Shown here: one piece after another, positions 51,725-60,684 of the stretch
Layout of the letters: each line of letters opens with the position of its first letter
Position numbering within the stretch: the first letter of the stretch is position 1
Assembly (NCBI RefSeq): GCF_001514235.1
Contig: NZ_KQ948935.1
Location: 1-64,000, forward strand
Length of the DNA stretch: 64,000 bases
Direction: 5' to 3'
DNA from: Streptomyces caeruleatus
GTDB lineage: Bacteria > Actinomycetota > Actinomycetes > Streptomycetales > Streptomycetaceae
Made by a program: the position numbers and the translations under genes
The notes under the pieces: model-generated
Databases searched by the model: none
What the model was told of the DNA's origin: nothing
Seen by the model: only the letters and a program-made list of their open reading frames with translations

Positions 51725-52729
51725 ATGACCGAGCACAACACCGGTTCGTACGAAGTGATCGTCGTCGGAGGCGGCGCCGCGGGCCTGTCCGCCGCCCTCG
51801 TCCTGGGCCGCGCCCGGCGCCGCACCCTGGTCGTCGACGCCGGCGAACCCCGCAACGCGCCCGCCGCCCACATGCAGGGCTACCTGTCCCGGGACGGCAT
51901 GTCACCCGCCGAGTTCCTGGCCGTCGGACGTGAGGAGATCGCCCGGTACGGCGTGGAGCTGGTCCGGGACCGGGTGGTGGACGTCGAGCGCGGCAAGGAC
52001 TTCGCGGTCACCCTGTCCGACGGCCGGCACCTGCACGCCCGGCGCCTGGTCATCGCCACCGGCCTCAAGGACGAGCTGCCGGACGTCCCCGGCGTCGCCG
52101 AGCGCTTCGGCCGCGACGTGCTGCACTGCCCGTACTGCCACGGCTGGGAGGTCCGCGACCAGGCCTTCGGCGTGCTGGCGACCACGCCGATGAGCGTGCA
52201 CCAGGCGCTCATGGTGACGCAGTGGTCGAAGGACGTGACCTTCTTCCTGCACGAGGTCGCCGAGTCCGACCTCACGGACGACGACCTGCGCAGGCTCGCG
52301 GCGGCGGGCGTGAAGGTGGTGCCGGGTGCGGTGGCCGGGCTGGTGATCGAGGACGACCGGATCGCCGGAGTGCGGCTCGCCGACGACACGGAGCACGCGC
52401 GCGAGGTCCTGTTCGTCGCCCCGCGCGCGGTGCCGCAGACCGGGTTGCTGGAAAAACTCGGCGCCGAAATGCAGCAGACCCCCTTCGGCTCGTACCCGAC
52501 GGTCGACCCGACGGGGCTGACCTCGGTGCCGGGCGTCTGGGCCGTCGGCAACGCGATGGGCTTCTCCGAGCAGGTCATCAGCGCTGCGGCAGGCGGCTAC
52601 CGGGCTGGAGCCTTCATCAACGGCGAGCTTCTTTTCACCGACCTCGACGACACGCCGCCAGGGACGCGGGGAACTGCGCGACCAGCCACAACGCGCCCGC
52701 AGCCGAAAGACGACCCATCGAGGAAATAA
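51725..52729 (+). CDS. Thioredoxin-reductase-like flavoprotein
   Basis: A 334-residue NAD(P)/FAD oxidoreductase: the FAD site VIVVGGGAAGLSAALVLG, the redox pair in HCPYCHGWEVRD and the C-terminal FAD motif GVWAVGNAMGFSEQVISAAA. The gene reduces a disulphide or related substrate; the partner is not known. The last 25 residues (TRGTARPATTRPQPKDDPSR) are encoded by a dispersed repeat, so the natural end may be near residue 308. The start ATG at 51725 follows GGAGGTGG. Confidence 0.87.
   Translation: MTEHNTGSYEVIVVGGGAAGLSAALVLGRARRRTLVVDAGEPRNAPAAHMQGYLSRDGMSPAEFLAVGREEIARYGVELVRDRVVDVERGKDFAVTLSDGRHLHARRLVIATGLKDELPDVPGVAERFGRDVLHCPYCHGWEVRDQAFGVLATTPMSVHQALMVTQWSKDVTFFLHEVAESDLTDDDLRRLAAAGVKVVPGAVAGLVIEDDRIAGVRLADDTEHAREVLFVAPRAVPQTGLLEKLGAEMQQTPFGSYPTVDPTGLTSVPGVWAVGNAMGFSEQVISAAAGGYRAGAFINGELLFTDLDDTPPGTRGTARPATTRPQPKDDPSRK
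52655..52722. repeat. Dispersed palindromic repeat, copy at 52.66 kb
   Basis: Bases 52660-52680 match, with one mismatch, the reverse complement of the 21-base core at 56561-56581. The repeat extends with ACCAGCCACAACGCGCCCGC. It overlaps the 3' end of the flavoprotein gene and supplies its C-terminal tail. Confidence 0.75.
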
Positions 52730-52776
52730 CCGTTCGTCGGCGTGTAATCCAGCGGAGCGCACCGCACCATGGCTGC

Positions 52777-54315
52777 ATGCTCCTGACCCGGCTGGCCAAC
52801 GTATCCCAGGAGATCGCCGCGACCTCGGCCCGCTCCCGGAAGACCGCCCTGCTGGCGGAACTCTTCCGGGACGCCGAGCCGGACGACGTGCCGATCGTCA
52901 TCCCCTACCTGGCGGGACGCCTCCCCCAGGGCCGCCTCGGCATCGGCTGGAAGGTGCTGAGCCGCCCGGTCGCCCCGGCCGTCGAGCCGACCCTCACGGT
53001 GGCCGAGGTGGACGCCCGCCTCACGGAGCTGGGCAAGGTGACCGGCACCGGATCCCAGGCGGAACGGACCCGTCTGGTGGGCGAGTTGATGAGCGCGGCC
53101 ACGGAGTACGAGCAGCGCTTCCTCTTCGGCCTGATCACCGGCGAGGTACGGCAGGGCGCCCTGGACGCGGTGGCGGTCGAGGGACTGGCCCAGGCGACCG
53201 AGGCGCCGTCGGCCGACGTACGCCGGGCGGTGATGCTCGCCGGGTCCCTCCAGACGGTGGCCGAGGCCCTGCTCGCCGAGGGACCCGACGCGCTCGCCCG
53301 CTTCCGGCTCACCGTGGGCCGCCCGGTGCTGCCGATGCTGGCGCACAGCGCCTCGTCGGTGGCGGAGGCGGTCGAGAAGCTGGAGGCCTGCGCGGTCGAG
53401 GAGAAGCTGGACGGCATCCGCGTCCAGCTGCACCGCTACGGCGACACCGTACGGATCTACACCCGCACCCTGGACGACATCACCGACCGCCTTCCCGAAC
53501 TCACCGCCACCGCCCTGGAGTTGAGGGGTGAGCGCTTCATCCTGGACGGCGAGGTCATCGCCTTCGACGACGCGGGCCGGCCCCGCTCCTTCCAGGAGAC
53601 CGCCGGCCGCGTCGGCTCCCGCGTGGACGTGGCGACGGCGGCGAAGGAGGTCCCCGTCTCCCCCGTCTTCTTCGACGCCCTGTCCGTCGACGACCACGAC
53701 CTGCTGGACCTGCCGTTCGCGGAACGTCACGCGGAGCTGGCCCGGCTGGTCCCCGAGCCGATGCGGGTGCGCCGCACCCTGGTGGCCGGCCCCGACGACC
53801 TTCCCCAGGCCGAGGACTTCCTTGCCGAGACCCTGCAGCGCGGCCACGAGGGCGTGGTCGTCAAGTCCCTCGACGCCCCCTACAGCGCGGGCCGCCGGGG
53901 CGCCTCCTGGCTGAAGGTCAAGCCCGTCCACACCCTCGACCTGGTGGTGCTGGCCGCCGAGTGGGGCCACGGCCGCAGGACCGGCAAGCTCTCCAACCTG
54001 CACCTCGGGGCCCGCACGGCGGACGGCGGTCTCGCGATGCTCGGCAAGACGTTCAAGGGGATGACCGACGCCCTGCTGACCTGGCAGACCGAGCGGCTCC
54101 AGGAGCTGGCCGTGGAGACCAGGGGTTGGGGTGTCACCGTACGCCCCGAACTCGTCGTCGAGATCGCCTACGACGGCCTCCAGCGCTCCACCCGCTACCC
54201 GGCCGGCGTGACGCTCCGCTTCGCGCGCGTGGTCCGCTACCGCGAGGACAAGCGGCCGGAGGAGGCCGACACGGTCGAGACGCTGCTCGCCGCCCACCCG
54301 GAGGTGAAGCCGTGA
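52777..54315 (+). CDS. ATP-dependent DNA ligase
   Basis: A 512-residue ligase. An N-terminal helical DNA-binding domain (about residues 1-190) is followed by the nucleotidyltransferase with the active-site Lys in VEEKLDGIRVQ (Lys near 210), EGVVVKSLDAPYSAGRRGAS (motif IV/V region) and WLKVKP. An OB domain closes the protein (about 395-505). Such ligases act alongside the NAD-dependent LigA in actinobacteria and probably serve repair. The stop overlaps the Nudix start (GTGA). Confidence 0.9.
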   Translation: MLLTRLANVSQEIAATSARSRKTALLAELFRDAEPDDVPIVIPYLAGRLPQGRLGIGWKVLSRPVAPAVEPTLTVAEVDARLTELGKVTGTGSQAERTRLVGELMSAATEYEQRFLFGLITGEVRQGALDAVAVEGLAQATEAPSADVRRAVMLAGSLQTVAEALLAEGPDALARFRLTVGRPVLPMLAHSASSVAEAVEKLEACAVEEKLDGIRVQLHRYGDTVRIYTRTLDDITDRLPELTATALELRGERFILDGEVIAFDDAGRPRSFQETAGRVGSRVDVATAAKEVPVSPVFFDALSVDDHDLLDLPFAERHAELARLVPEPMRVRRTLVAGPDDLPQAEDFLAETLQRGHEGVVVKSLDAPYSAGRRGASWLKVKPVHTLDLVVLAAEWGHGRRTGKLSNLHLGARTADGGLAMLGKTFKGMTDALLTWQTERLQELAVETRGWGVTVRPELVVEIAYDGLQRSTRYPAGVTLRFARVVRYREDKRPEEADTVETLLAAHPEVKP

Positions 54316-54785
54316 CGTCGTCGCGGGGCAAGCACAGCGCCGGTCTGCTCCTCTTCCGCCGCACCGGTGACGGCCTGGAGGTGTTGCTCGGCCACATGGG
54401 CGGGCCGTTCTTCGCCAAGAAGGACGCCGGGGCGTGGACGGTCCCGAAGGGCGAGTACGAGCCCGACGAGCCCGCCTGGGAGGCGGCCCGCCGTGAGTTC
54501 CGGGAGGAGCTGGGGCTGGCGCCGCCCGACGGGGAGGCCGTGCCGCTCGGCGAGGTCAGGCAGACCAACGGCAAGATCGTCACGGCGTGGGCGGTCGAGG
54601 CCGACCTCGATCCGGCGACGGTCGTGCCCGGCACGTTCCGTATGGAGTGGCCGCCGCGCTCGGGACGGACCCAGGAGTTCCCGGAGCTGGACCGGGTGGA
54701 GTGGCTGGGCGTCGAGCGGGCGCGCGAGGTGATCGTCAAGGCCCAGGCCACGTTTCTCGACCGGCTGGCGGAGCACTCGGCCTGA
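54312..54785 (+). CDS. Nudix hydrolase
   Basis: A 157-residue protein with a Nudix-like box in GEYEPDEPAWEAARREFREE then LGLAPPDGEAV, the metal-binding REFREEL pattern. GKHSAGLLLFRRTGDGLE starts the fold. It hydrolyses a nucleoside diphosphate linked to some group. Coupled translation with a DNA ligase suggests nucleotide-pool cleaning or DNA-ligase-related clean-up, as for MutT-like enzymes. Confidence 0.85.
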   Translation: MTSSRGKHSAGLLLFRRTGDGLEVLLGHMGGPFFAKKDAGAWTVPKGEYEPDEPAWEAARREFREELGLAPPDGEAVPLGEVRQTNGKIVTAWAVEADLDPATVVPGTFRMEWPPRSGRTQEFPELDRVEWLGVERAREVIVKAQATFLDRLAEHSA

Positions 54786-54861
54786 GCGGCCGTACACGCG
54801 TTGCGGTAGCCACCGCCGCGCGGGAAGGTCGAAGCATCAGCCCGCTCCCAGGAGGTCGGTC

Positions 54862-56256
54862 ATGCCCATCGCGACGGTGAACCCGGCGAACGGCGAGACG
54901 CTCAAGACGTACGAGGCCATGGGTGCCGAGGAGATCGAGCGCAGGCTCCAGCTCGCCGAGGCCACGTTCCGCACGTATCGGACGACGGGCTTCGTCGACC
55001 GGGCTCGTCTGCTGCTCCAGGCGGCGAGCCTCCTGGAGGAGGACCAGCAGGACGTCGCCCGGATGATGACGACCGAGATGGGCAAGCCCATCAAGCAGTC
55101 CCGCGCCGAGGTCGCCAAGTGCGCCAAGGCGATGCGCTGGTACGCCGACCGGGCCCAGGAACTGCTCGCCGACGAGGAGCCGCCCGACGCGGACGTGAAG
55201 GACTCCGGCGCCTCACGTGTGCGGGTGCGGTACCGGCCGCTCGGCCCGGTGCTCGCGGTCATGCCGTGGAACTTCCCCCTCTGGCAGGTGATCCGCTTCG
55301 CGGCCCCGGCGCTGATGGCCGGCAACGTCGGTCTCCTCAAGCACGCCTCGAACGTCCCGCAGACCGCCCTCTACCTGGAGGACCTGTTCCACCGCGCGGG
55401 CTACACCGAGGGCTGCTTCCAGACCCTGCTCATCGGCTCCGGGCAGGTCGACGAGATCCTGCGCGACGAACGCGTCAAGGCCGCCACCCTGACCGGCAGC
55501 GAGCCGGCCGGCCGCGCGGTCGCCTCCACCGCCGGGGAGATGATCAAGAAGACGGTACTGGAGCTGGGCGGCAGCGACCCGTACGTCGTCATGCCGTCGG
55601 CCGACCTCGACCGTGCCGCGCAGGTCGCGGTGACCGCGCGCGTGCAGAACACCGGGCAGTCGTGCATCGCCGCCAAGCGGTTCATCGTGCACACGGACGT
55701 CTACGACGCCTTCGCCGCACGGTTCGTCGAGGGCATGAAGGCGCTGAACGTCGGCGACCCGATGCTGGACGAGACGGACGTCGGCCCGCTCTCCAGCGAA
55801 CAGGGCCGGACGGACCTCGAGGAACTGGTCGACGACGCCAAGCGGGCCGGCGCGACCGTCCTGTGCGGCGGCCACGAGCTGCGCCGGCCCGAACTGCCCG
55901 GCTGGTACTACCCGCCCACCGTGCTCGCCGACATCACCCGCGCGATGCGCATCCACCGCGAGGAGGCCTTCGGCCCGGTCGCCACGCTGTACCGGGCGGC
56001 TGACCTGGACGAGGCGGTGCTGATCGCGAACGACTCGCCCTTCGGACTGAGTTCGAACGTATGGACGCGGGACGAGGCCGACGTCGACCGGTTCGTACGG
56101 GATCTGGAGGCCGGAAGTGTGTACGTCAACGGGATGACGGCGTCCCATCCGGCGTTCCCGTTCGGCGGAGTGAAGCGGTCCGGGTACGGGCGTGAGCTGT
56201 CCGGGCACGGAATCCGCGAGTTCTGCAACATCACTACGGTTTGGCAGGGTGCGTGA
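54862..56256 (+). CDS. gabD: NADP-dependent succinate-semialdehyde dehydrogenase
   Basis: A 464-residue aldehyde dehydrogenase. NAD(P) site GPVLAVMPWNFPLWQVIRFA, catalytic Glu in ELGGSDPYVV and catalytic Cys in NTGQSCIAAKRFI. It oxidises succinate semialdehyde to succinate in the GABA shunt. The group is also called GabD2-like in actinobacteria. ATG follows CAGGAGG. It is followed after 25 bases by a small DUF6213-like gene in the same direction. Confidence 0.85.
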   Translation: MPIATVNPANGETLKTYEAMGAEEIERRLQLAEATFRTYRTTGFVDRARLLLQAASLLEEDQQDVARMMTTEMGKPIKQSRAEVAKCAKAMRWYADRAQELLADEEPPDADVKDSGASRVRVRYRPLGPVLAVMPWNFPLWQVIRFAAPALMAGNVGLLKHASNVPQTALYLEDLFHRAGYTEGCFQTLLIGSGQVDEILRDERVKAATLTGSEPAGRAVASTAGEMIKKTVLELGGSDPYVVMPSADLDRAAQVAVTARVQNTGQSCIAAKRFIVHTDVYDAFAARFVEGMKALNVGDPMLDETDVGPLSSEQGRTDLEELVDDAKRAGATVLCGGHELRRPELPGWYYPPTVLADITRAMRIHREEAFGPVATLYRAADLDEAVLIANDSPFGLSSNVWTRDEADVDRFVRDLEAGSVYVNGMTASHPAFPFGGVKRSGYGRELSGHGIREFCNITTVWQGA

Positions 56257-56281
56257 GCGCCGCGCGGCTACGATCCCGGGT

Positions 56282-56518
56282 GTGAACCGCGAAGTTACTC
56301 TGCCGCTGATCGTTGACGACCGCGGGACCCTGCAGGTGGCTGCCGCCGATGTGAGCAAGCTGCTGCGTACCGTGGGTGGACGATGGCTGCACCTCGTCGA
56401 GGCCGGGGATGACGGCCTCGACGAGGACACGGTGGCGGCGCTGACCATCGAACTGGCGAAGCTCGCGGACCGGATCGACGTGGCGTGCATCGCGCACAGC
56501 AGCGGGAGCGCGCCGTAG
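56282..56518 (+). CDS. DUF6213-like small protein
   Basis: A 78-residue protein starting with GTG (MNREVTLPLIVDDRGTL). It has TVGGRWLHLVEAGDDGLDED and a helical stretch ending in ACIAHSSG. I recognise this as a small Streptomyces protein family labelled DUF6213, with unknown role. There is no ribosome site of note in the 25-base gap after gabD, so it may be translationally dependent on it. Confidence 0.65.
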   Translation: MNREVTLPLIVDDRGTLQVAAADVSKLLRTVGGRWLHLVEAGDDGLDEDTVAALTIELAKLADRIDVACIAHSSGSAP

Positions 56519-56550
56519 GGGTGGCGGTTCGGTGCCGTCTGCCGGTACGT

Positions 56551-56613
56551 CGTGGCTGGTCGCGCAGTTCCCCGCGCCCCTTGAGGGGCGCGGGGAACTG
56601 CGCGAGCAACCAC
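56551..56613. repeat. Dispersed palindromic repeat forming a long hairpin (56.56 kb)
   Basis: Two 21-base arms (56561-56581 and 56584-56604) pair perfectly, with flanking GTGGCTGGT and AGCAACCAC extending the stem imperfectly. It lies between the convergent DUF6213-like and acyl-CoA dehydrogenase genes, so it can act as a bidirectional terminator. The core recurs at 52660-52680 (one mismatch) and 58736-58756 (identical). Confidence 0.8.
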
Positions 56614-56654
56614 GGACGACCCGCAGACCGCATCGCGCAGAAACCCCCACGGCG

Positions 56655-57884
56655 CTACCGGATCGGCATCCCCGACAACGTACGGGCGATCACCAGCCGC
56701 TGGATCTCACTGGTCCCCTCGAAGATCGTGTAGATCGCGCTGTCCCGGTGCATCCGCTCCACGGGGTACTCCCGCGTATAGCCGTTGCCCCCGAGGATCT
56801 GTATCGCCTGGGCGGTGACCTTCTTCGCCGTCTCGCTCGCGAAGAGCTTCGACATCGAGCCCTCGGCCGCCGTGAACGGCTTCCCGTTGATCGCCATCCA
56901 GGAGGCACGCCACACCAGCAGCCGCGCGGCGTCGATCTGGGTCCGCATCTCGGCCAGCTGGAAGGCCACGCCCTGGTTGTCGATGATGGGCCGCCCGAAC
57001 TGCTCACGGGTCATCGCGTAGTCGAGGGCGACCTCGTACGCGGCACGGGCCGTACCGACGGCCATCGCGCCGACCGCCGGCCGTGAGGCCTCGAACGTGG
57101 CCATCGCCGCGTTCTTCACCCGCTCGCCGCCCGCCGCCTTGGCCCGCTCACGCGCCCGCGCGAGGCGCTCGTCCAGCTTCGCCTTGCCACCCAGCAGGCA
57201 GGAGCCGGGCACCCGCACGTTGTCCAGGATGACCTCGGCGGTGTGCGAGGCGCGGATGCCGTGCTTCTTGAACTTCTGCCCCTGGGCGAGGCCCGGCGTG
57301 TTCGGCGGGATGATGAAGGAGGCGTGCCCCTTGGAGCCGAGGTCGGGGTCGACGACCGCGACGACCACGTGGACGTTGGCGATACCGCCGTTGGTCGCCC
57401 AGGTCTTCGTACCGTTGATCACCCACTCGTCCTTGGCCTCGTCGTACACGGCACGCGTCCGCATCGAGGCCACGTCGGACCCGGCGTCGGGCTCGGAGGA
57501 GCAGAACGCGGCGAGCTTGACATCGTTGGCGTCGCCGTACATCTGGGGGACCCAGGTGCCGATCTGCTCCTCGGTGCCGTTGGCGAGGACGCCGACGGCG
57601 GCGAGGCCGGTGCCGACGATCGACAGGGCGATGCCGGCGTCGCCCCAGAACAGTTCCTCCATGGCCATCGGTATGCCGAGACCGGTCTGGTCGAAGTACT
57701 GCTGGGCGTAGAAGTCGAGCGAGTAGATGCCGACCTTCGCGGCCTCCTGGATGACCGGCCAGGGAGTCTCCTCACGCTCGTCCCATTCGGCGGCCGCGGG
57801 GCGGATCACATCGGCCGCGAAGCCGTGCAGCCAGTCCCGGACCTCCTTCTGTTCGTCGTTGAGCTCCATGGTGAACTCGGCCAT
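56655..57884 (-). CDS. Acyl-CoA dehydrogenase family protein
   Basis: A 409-residue dehydrogenase: FCSSEPDAGSDVASMRTRAV, NGTKTWATNGGIANVHVVVA and QILGGNGYTREYPVERMHRD, with the usual catalytic Glu in TIFEGTSEIQRLVIARTLSG. Complete, with the start at MAEFTMELNDEQK. It diverges from the TetR gene across a 170-base gap containing a long inverted repeat, so it is the likely repressor target. Substrate probably short- to medium-chain acyl-CoA. Confidence 0.9.
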   Translation of the reverse strand: MAEFTMELNDEQKEVRDWLHGFAADVIRPAAAEWDEREETPWPVIQEAAKVGIYSLDFYAQQYFDQTGLGIPMAMEELFWGDAGIALSIVGTGLAAVGVLANGTEEQIGTWVPQMYGDANDVKLAAFCSSEPDAGSDVASMRTRAVYDEAKDEWVINGTKTWATNGGIANVHVVVAVVDPDLGSKGHASFIIPPNTPGLAQGQKFKKHGIRASHTAEVILDNVRVPGSCLLGGKAKLDERLARARERAKAAGGERVKNAAMATFEASRPAVGAMAVGTARAAYEVALDYAMTREQFGRPIIDNQGVAFQLAEMRTQIDAARLLVWRASWMAINGKPFTAAEGSMSKLFASETAKKVTAQAIQILGGNGYTREYPVERMHRDSAIYTIFEGTSEIQRLVIARTLSGMPIR

Positions 57885-57910
57885 GTCCCCTCCAGCGGCG
57901 GTACGTGCGT

Positions 57911-57952
57911 GTTACTAGCGGTAACCCTAGTTTGTTACCGGCTAGTAGGTAA
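57911..57952. promoter_or_regulatory. Long inverted repeat operator candidate (TetR divergent region)
   Basis: TACTAGCGGTAAC (57913-57925) and GTTACC-G-GCTAGTA (57934-57947) form an imperfect 13-base inverted repeat with an eight-base spacer. The left arm also forms GTTAC-N5-GTAAC (57911-57925) by itself. Such sites are typical for TetR-family repressors of acyl-CoA genes. It lies between the divergent dehydrogenase and TetR genes. Confidence 0.5.
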
Positions 57953-58054
57953 AGTCAACTCCCGATGACCCATCGACAGCCCATTCGATGGATGGAGCAT
58001 GTTGAGTGTTAGTTTGCGCAGGCGTCATCGATTGAGCACGGGTGGGGAGAAGGA

Positions 58055-58699
58055 ATGGACACCACGCAGCGGACCGATCAGCAACGATCCGCCGACCGCC
58101 GTCGGCGTGAGCTGCTGGAGGCCGCCGACCGGGTGGTGCTGCGCGACGGCCCACAGGCCTCGATGAACGCCATCGCCGCGGAGGCTGGTATCACGAAGCC
58201 GATTCTGTACCGGCACTTCGGGGACAAGAGCGGGCTTTACGCGGCGTTGGCCAAGCGGCACACGGATGCGCTGCTGGATTCACTGCGGGCCGCGCTGGAC
58301 GCTCCCGCGGACCGGCGTGAGCGGGTCGAGGCCACGTTGGACACCTACCTCGCGGCGATCGAGGCCCGGCCTCAGGTGTACCGGTTTCTGATGCATCCGA
58401 CCGAGGGCGGTCACACGGCGGATCAGGGGTTCGACATCGGCAAGCACTCGATGCCGTTGCTCCGCACGATGGGTGAGGAACTGGCCACCGTGATCGAGGA
58501 GCGGTTGGATCTCGGGCCGGGGAGTCAGCAGCTTGCCCGGGTGTGGGGGCACGGGATAGTCGGGATGATGCATGCGGCCGGGGACTGGTGGCTCGGGGAA
58601 CGGCCTTGTTCGCGGGCGGAGTTGGTGCGGAGTCTGGCCGACCTGTTGTGGGGTCGGTTGGCTGCCGCGGGCGACAAAATGGGAGGGCCGGGGTTCTGA
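58055..58699 (+). CDS. TetR family regulator
   Basis: A 214-residue protein with the N-terminal helix-turn-helix (about residues 10-60: AIAAEAGITKPILYRHFGDK) and a helical ligand-binding domain. ATG follows GGGGAGAAGG. It probably binds the inverted repeat at 57911-57952 and controls the divergent acyl-CoA dehydrogenase, sensing an acyl-CoA. The stop is followed by a copy of the dispersed repeat. Confidence 0.87.
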   Translation: MDTTQRTDQQRSADRRRRELLEAADRVVLRDGPQASMNAIAAEAGITKPILYRHFGDKSGLYAALAKRHTDALLDSLRAALDAPADRRERVEATLDTYLAAIEARPQVYRFLMHPTEGGHTADQGFDIGKHSMPLLRTMGEELATVIEERLDLGPGSQQLARVWGHGIVGMMHAAGDWWLGERPCSRAELVRSLADLLWGRLAAAGDKMGGPGF

Positions 58700-58726
58700 T
58701 GGTTGTTCGCCGAGTGCGGGTGGGTG

Positions 58727-58758
58727 GGGGCTGGTCGCGCAGTTCCCCGCGCCCCTAG
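58727..58758. repeat. Dispersed palindromic repeat, half copy at 58.74 kb
   Basis: Bases 58736-58756 are identical to 56561-56581. The second arm is missing, so the copy cannot form the full hairpin. It lies between the TetR and peptide deformylase genes, which are convergent, and overlaps the last codon of the deformylase gene. Confidence 0.7.
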
Positions 58759-59309
58759 GTTGGCAGGACCGACCTGCGCCAGGAGGCTCGGGTCACCTGT
58801 CGCATGAGACGGCGATGACGCCAGCCACTCACCCGGTCCGCGTACACCCTTCCCTCCAAGTGGTCGCACTCGTGCTGGAGGCAGCGTGCGAAGAAGCCGG
58901 TGCCGTGGATGGTCACCGGCTCGCCCGTCACCGTGAAACCCTCCACCACCGCGTGGTCGTACCGCTCCGTCCCCGCCTCCAGGCCCGGCAGGGACAGGCA
59001 CCCCTCCGGCCCCCGGATCACCACCCCGTCCGTCTCCACCAGCCGGGGGTTCACCACATGGCCGAGGTGTCGTACGTCCTCGTCGTCGGGGCAGTCGTAG
59101 ACGAACACGCGCAGCGACTCCCCCACCTGGTTCGCGGCGAGGCCCACGCCCTGGGCCGCGTACATCGTCGCGAACAAGTCCTCCACCAGCGTCGCCAGTT
59201 CGGGGCCGAAGTCGGTGACCTGCTGGCAGGGTGCGTGCAGCACCGGGTCGCCGAGCAGGGTGAGGGGACGGACGCGCCCGTGCGCGCCCGGAATGGAGGC
59301 GTTCCGCAT
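58755..59309 (-). CDS. def: Peptide deformylase
   Basis: A 184-residue protein with the three motifs of the family: GVGLAANQVG, EGCLSLPGLE and LQHECDHLEG (metal-binding His-Glu-x-x-His and Cys). It removes the formyl group from nascent proteins. A short extra C-terminus (RHRRLMRQVTRASWRRS) is common in Streptomyces copies. Starts at MRNASIPGAHGRV. It diverges from murT. Confidence 0.9.
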   Translation of the reverse strand: MRNASIPGAHGRVRPLTLLGDPVLHAPCQQVTDFGPELATLVEDLFATMYAAQGVGLAANQVGESLRVFVYDCPDDEDVRHLGHVVNPRLVETDGVVIRGPEGCLSLPGLEAGTERYDHAVVEGFTVTGEPVTIHGTGFFARCLQHECDHLEGRVYADRVSGWRHRRLMRQVTRASWRRSVLPT

Positions 59310-59328
59310 GGCCGCAAGGGTACGGCGA

Positions 59329-59358
59329 TTCGGGAGTGCGAATGGATCTCGATAGGCT
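59329..59358 (+). promoter_or_regulatory. Candidate promoter of murT-gatD
   Basis: TTCGGG (59329-59334) and TAGGCT (59353-59358) are separated by 18 bases, the same arrangement as upstream of pfkA. AAGGAGGATCGAG precedes the murT ATG. Confidence 0.4.
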
Positions 59359-59421
59359 GACCACCACCACGTTGCCGTAGGGCTTCAGGCGCGGCGCGTA
59401 CGCAAGGAGGATCGAGAACTG

Positions 59422-60660
59422 ATGGCAGGCAACTCGGACCCGCTCACGCCGCGGGCCAAGCTCGCCGTGACCGCGGGCAAGGCGGTCGCGGCGGCATCTC
59501 GCGCCGCGGGGCGCGGCAGCGGTTCGGTGATCGGCGGCCGGGTGGCGCTCAAGCTCGACCCCGACCTCCTCGCCAGGCTCGCGCAGAACCTGGACGTGGT
59601 CCTCGTCTCCGCGACCAACGGCAAGACCACCACGACCCGGCTCATCGCGGAGGCCCTGCGGGCCGCCGGACCGGTCGTGTCCAACGCGCTCGGCGCCAAC
59701 ATGCCGGCCGGCATCACCTCGGCGCTCGCCGGCAGGTCGGAGGCGCGCTACGGCGTCATCGAGGTCGACGAGAAGTACCTCGCCGGCGTCGCGCGGGACA
59801 CCGACCCCAAGTGCATCGCGCTGCTCAACCTCTCCCGCGACCAGCTGGACCGCGCCGCCGAGACGCGGATGCTGGCCGAGAACTGGCGCGAGGGCCTCGC
59901 GGGGTCGAAGGCCGTGGTCGTGGCCAACGCCGACGACCCGCTGGTCGTGTGGGCGGCGTCCTCGTCGCCGAACGTGATCTGGGTCGCCGCCGGGCAGATG
60001 TGGAAGGACGACGCCTGGTCCTGCCCGTCCTGCGGCGGTGTGATGCAGCGTCCGGGCGACGACTGGTTCTGCGGTGAGTGCGGCTTCCGCCGGCCCACGC
60101 CGAGCTGGGCGCTCTCCGGCGACCACGTGCTCGACCCGCACGGGTCCGCCTGGCCGATCCATCTCCAGCTGCCCGGGCGCGCCAACAAGGCCAACGCCGC
60201 GTCGTCGGCCGCCGTCGCCGCCGTGTTCGGGGTGCCGCCGCAGGTCGCGCTGGAGCGGATGTACCAGGTGCAGGCCGTCGCGGGACGCTATGACGTCGTG
60301 CAGTTCGAGGGGCGGGATCTGCGGCTGCTGCTCGCCAAGAACCCGGCCGGCTGGCTGGAGACGTTCTCCCTGATCGACCCGCCGCCGACCCCGGTGATCC
60401 TCTCCGTGAACGCGCGCGGCGCCGACGGCACCGACACCTCCTGGCTGTGGGACGTCGACTACACGCGGCTGACCGGGCACCCGATCTGTGTCATCGGCGA
60501 CCGCAAGCTCGACCTCGCGGTGCGTCTGGAGGTCGCGAACCAGCAGTTCCAGGTGTGCGAGAACCTCGACCAGGCGGTGCAGCTGTGCCCGCCGGGCCGG
60601 ATCGAGGTCATCGCCAACTACACCGCGTTCCAGGACCTGCGCCGCCGCGTCGGCAACTGA
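59422..60660 (+). CDS. murT: Lipid II isoglutaminyl synthase, MurT subunit
   Basis: A 412-residue Mur-ligase-like protein. ATP site VVLVSATNGKTTTTRLIAEA, a Cys4 zinc ribbon between CPSCGG and CGECGF, and SVNARGADGTDTSWLWDVDY of the DUF1727 C-terminal domain. MurT activates the D-Glu carboxylate of lipid II, and GatD supplies ammonia. The GatD gene follows after 24 bases, as is usual in Gram-positive bacteria. Confidence 0.93.
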   Translation: MAGNSDPLTPRAKLAVTAGKAVAAASRAAGRGSGSVIGGRVALKLDPDLLARLAQNLDVVLVSATNGKTTTTRLIAEALRAAGPVVSNALGANMPAGITSALAGRSEARYGVIEVDEKYLAGVARDTDPKCIALLNLSRDQLDRAAETRMLAENWREGLAGSKAVVVANADDPLVVWAASSSPNVIWVAAGQMWKDDAWSCPSCGGVMQRPGDDWFCGECGFRRPTPSWALSGDHVLDPHGSAWPIHLQLPGRANKANAASSAAVAAVFGVPPQVALERMYQVQAVAGRYDVVQFEGRDLRLLLAKNPAGWLETFSLIDPPPTPVILSVNARGADGTDTSWLWDVDYTRLTGHPICVIGDRKLDLAVRLEVANQQFQVCENLDQAVQLCPPGRIEVIANYTAFQDLRRRVGN

Positions 60661-60684
60661 GCCAAGAGACTTCAGGGGACTTAA

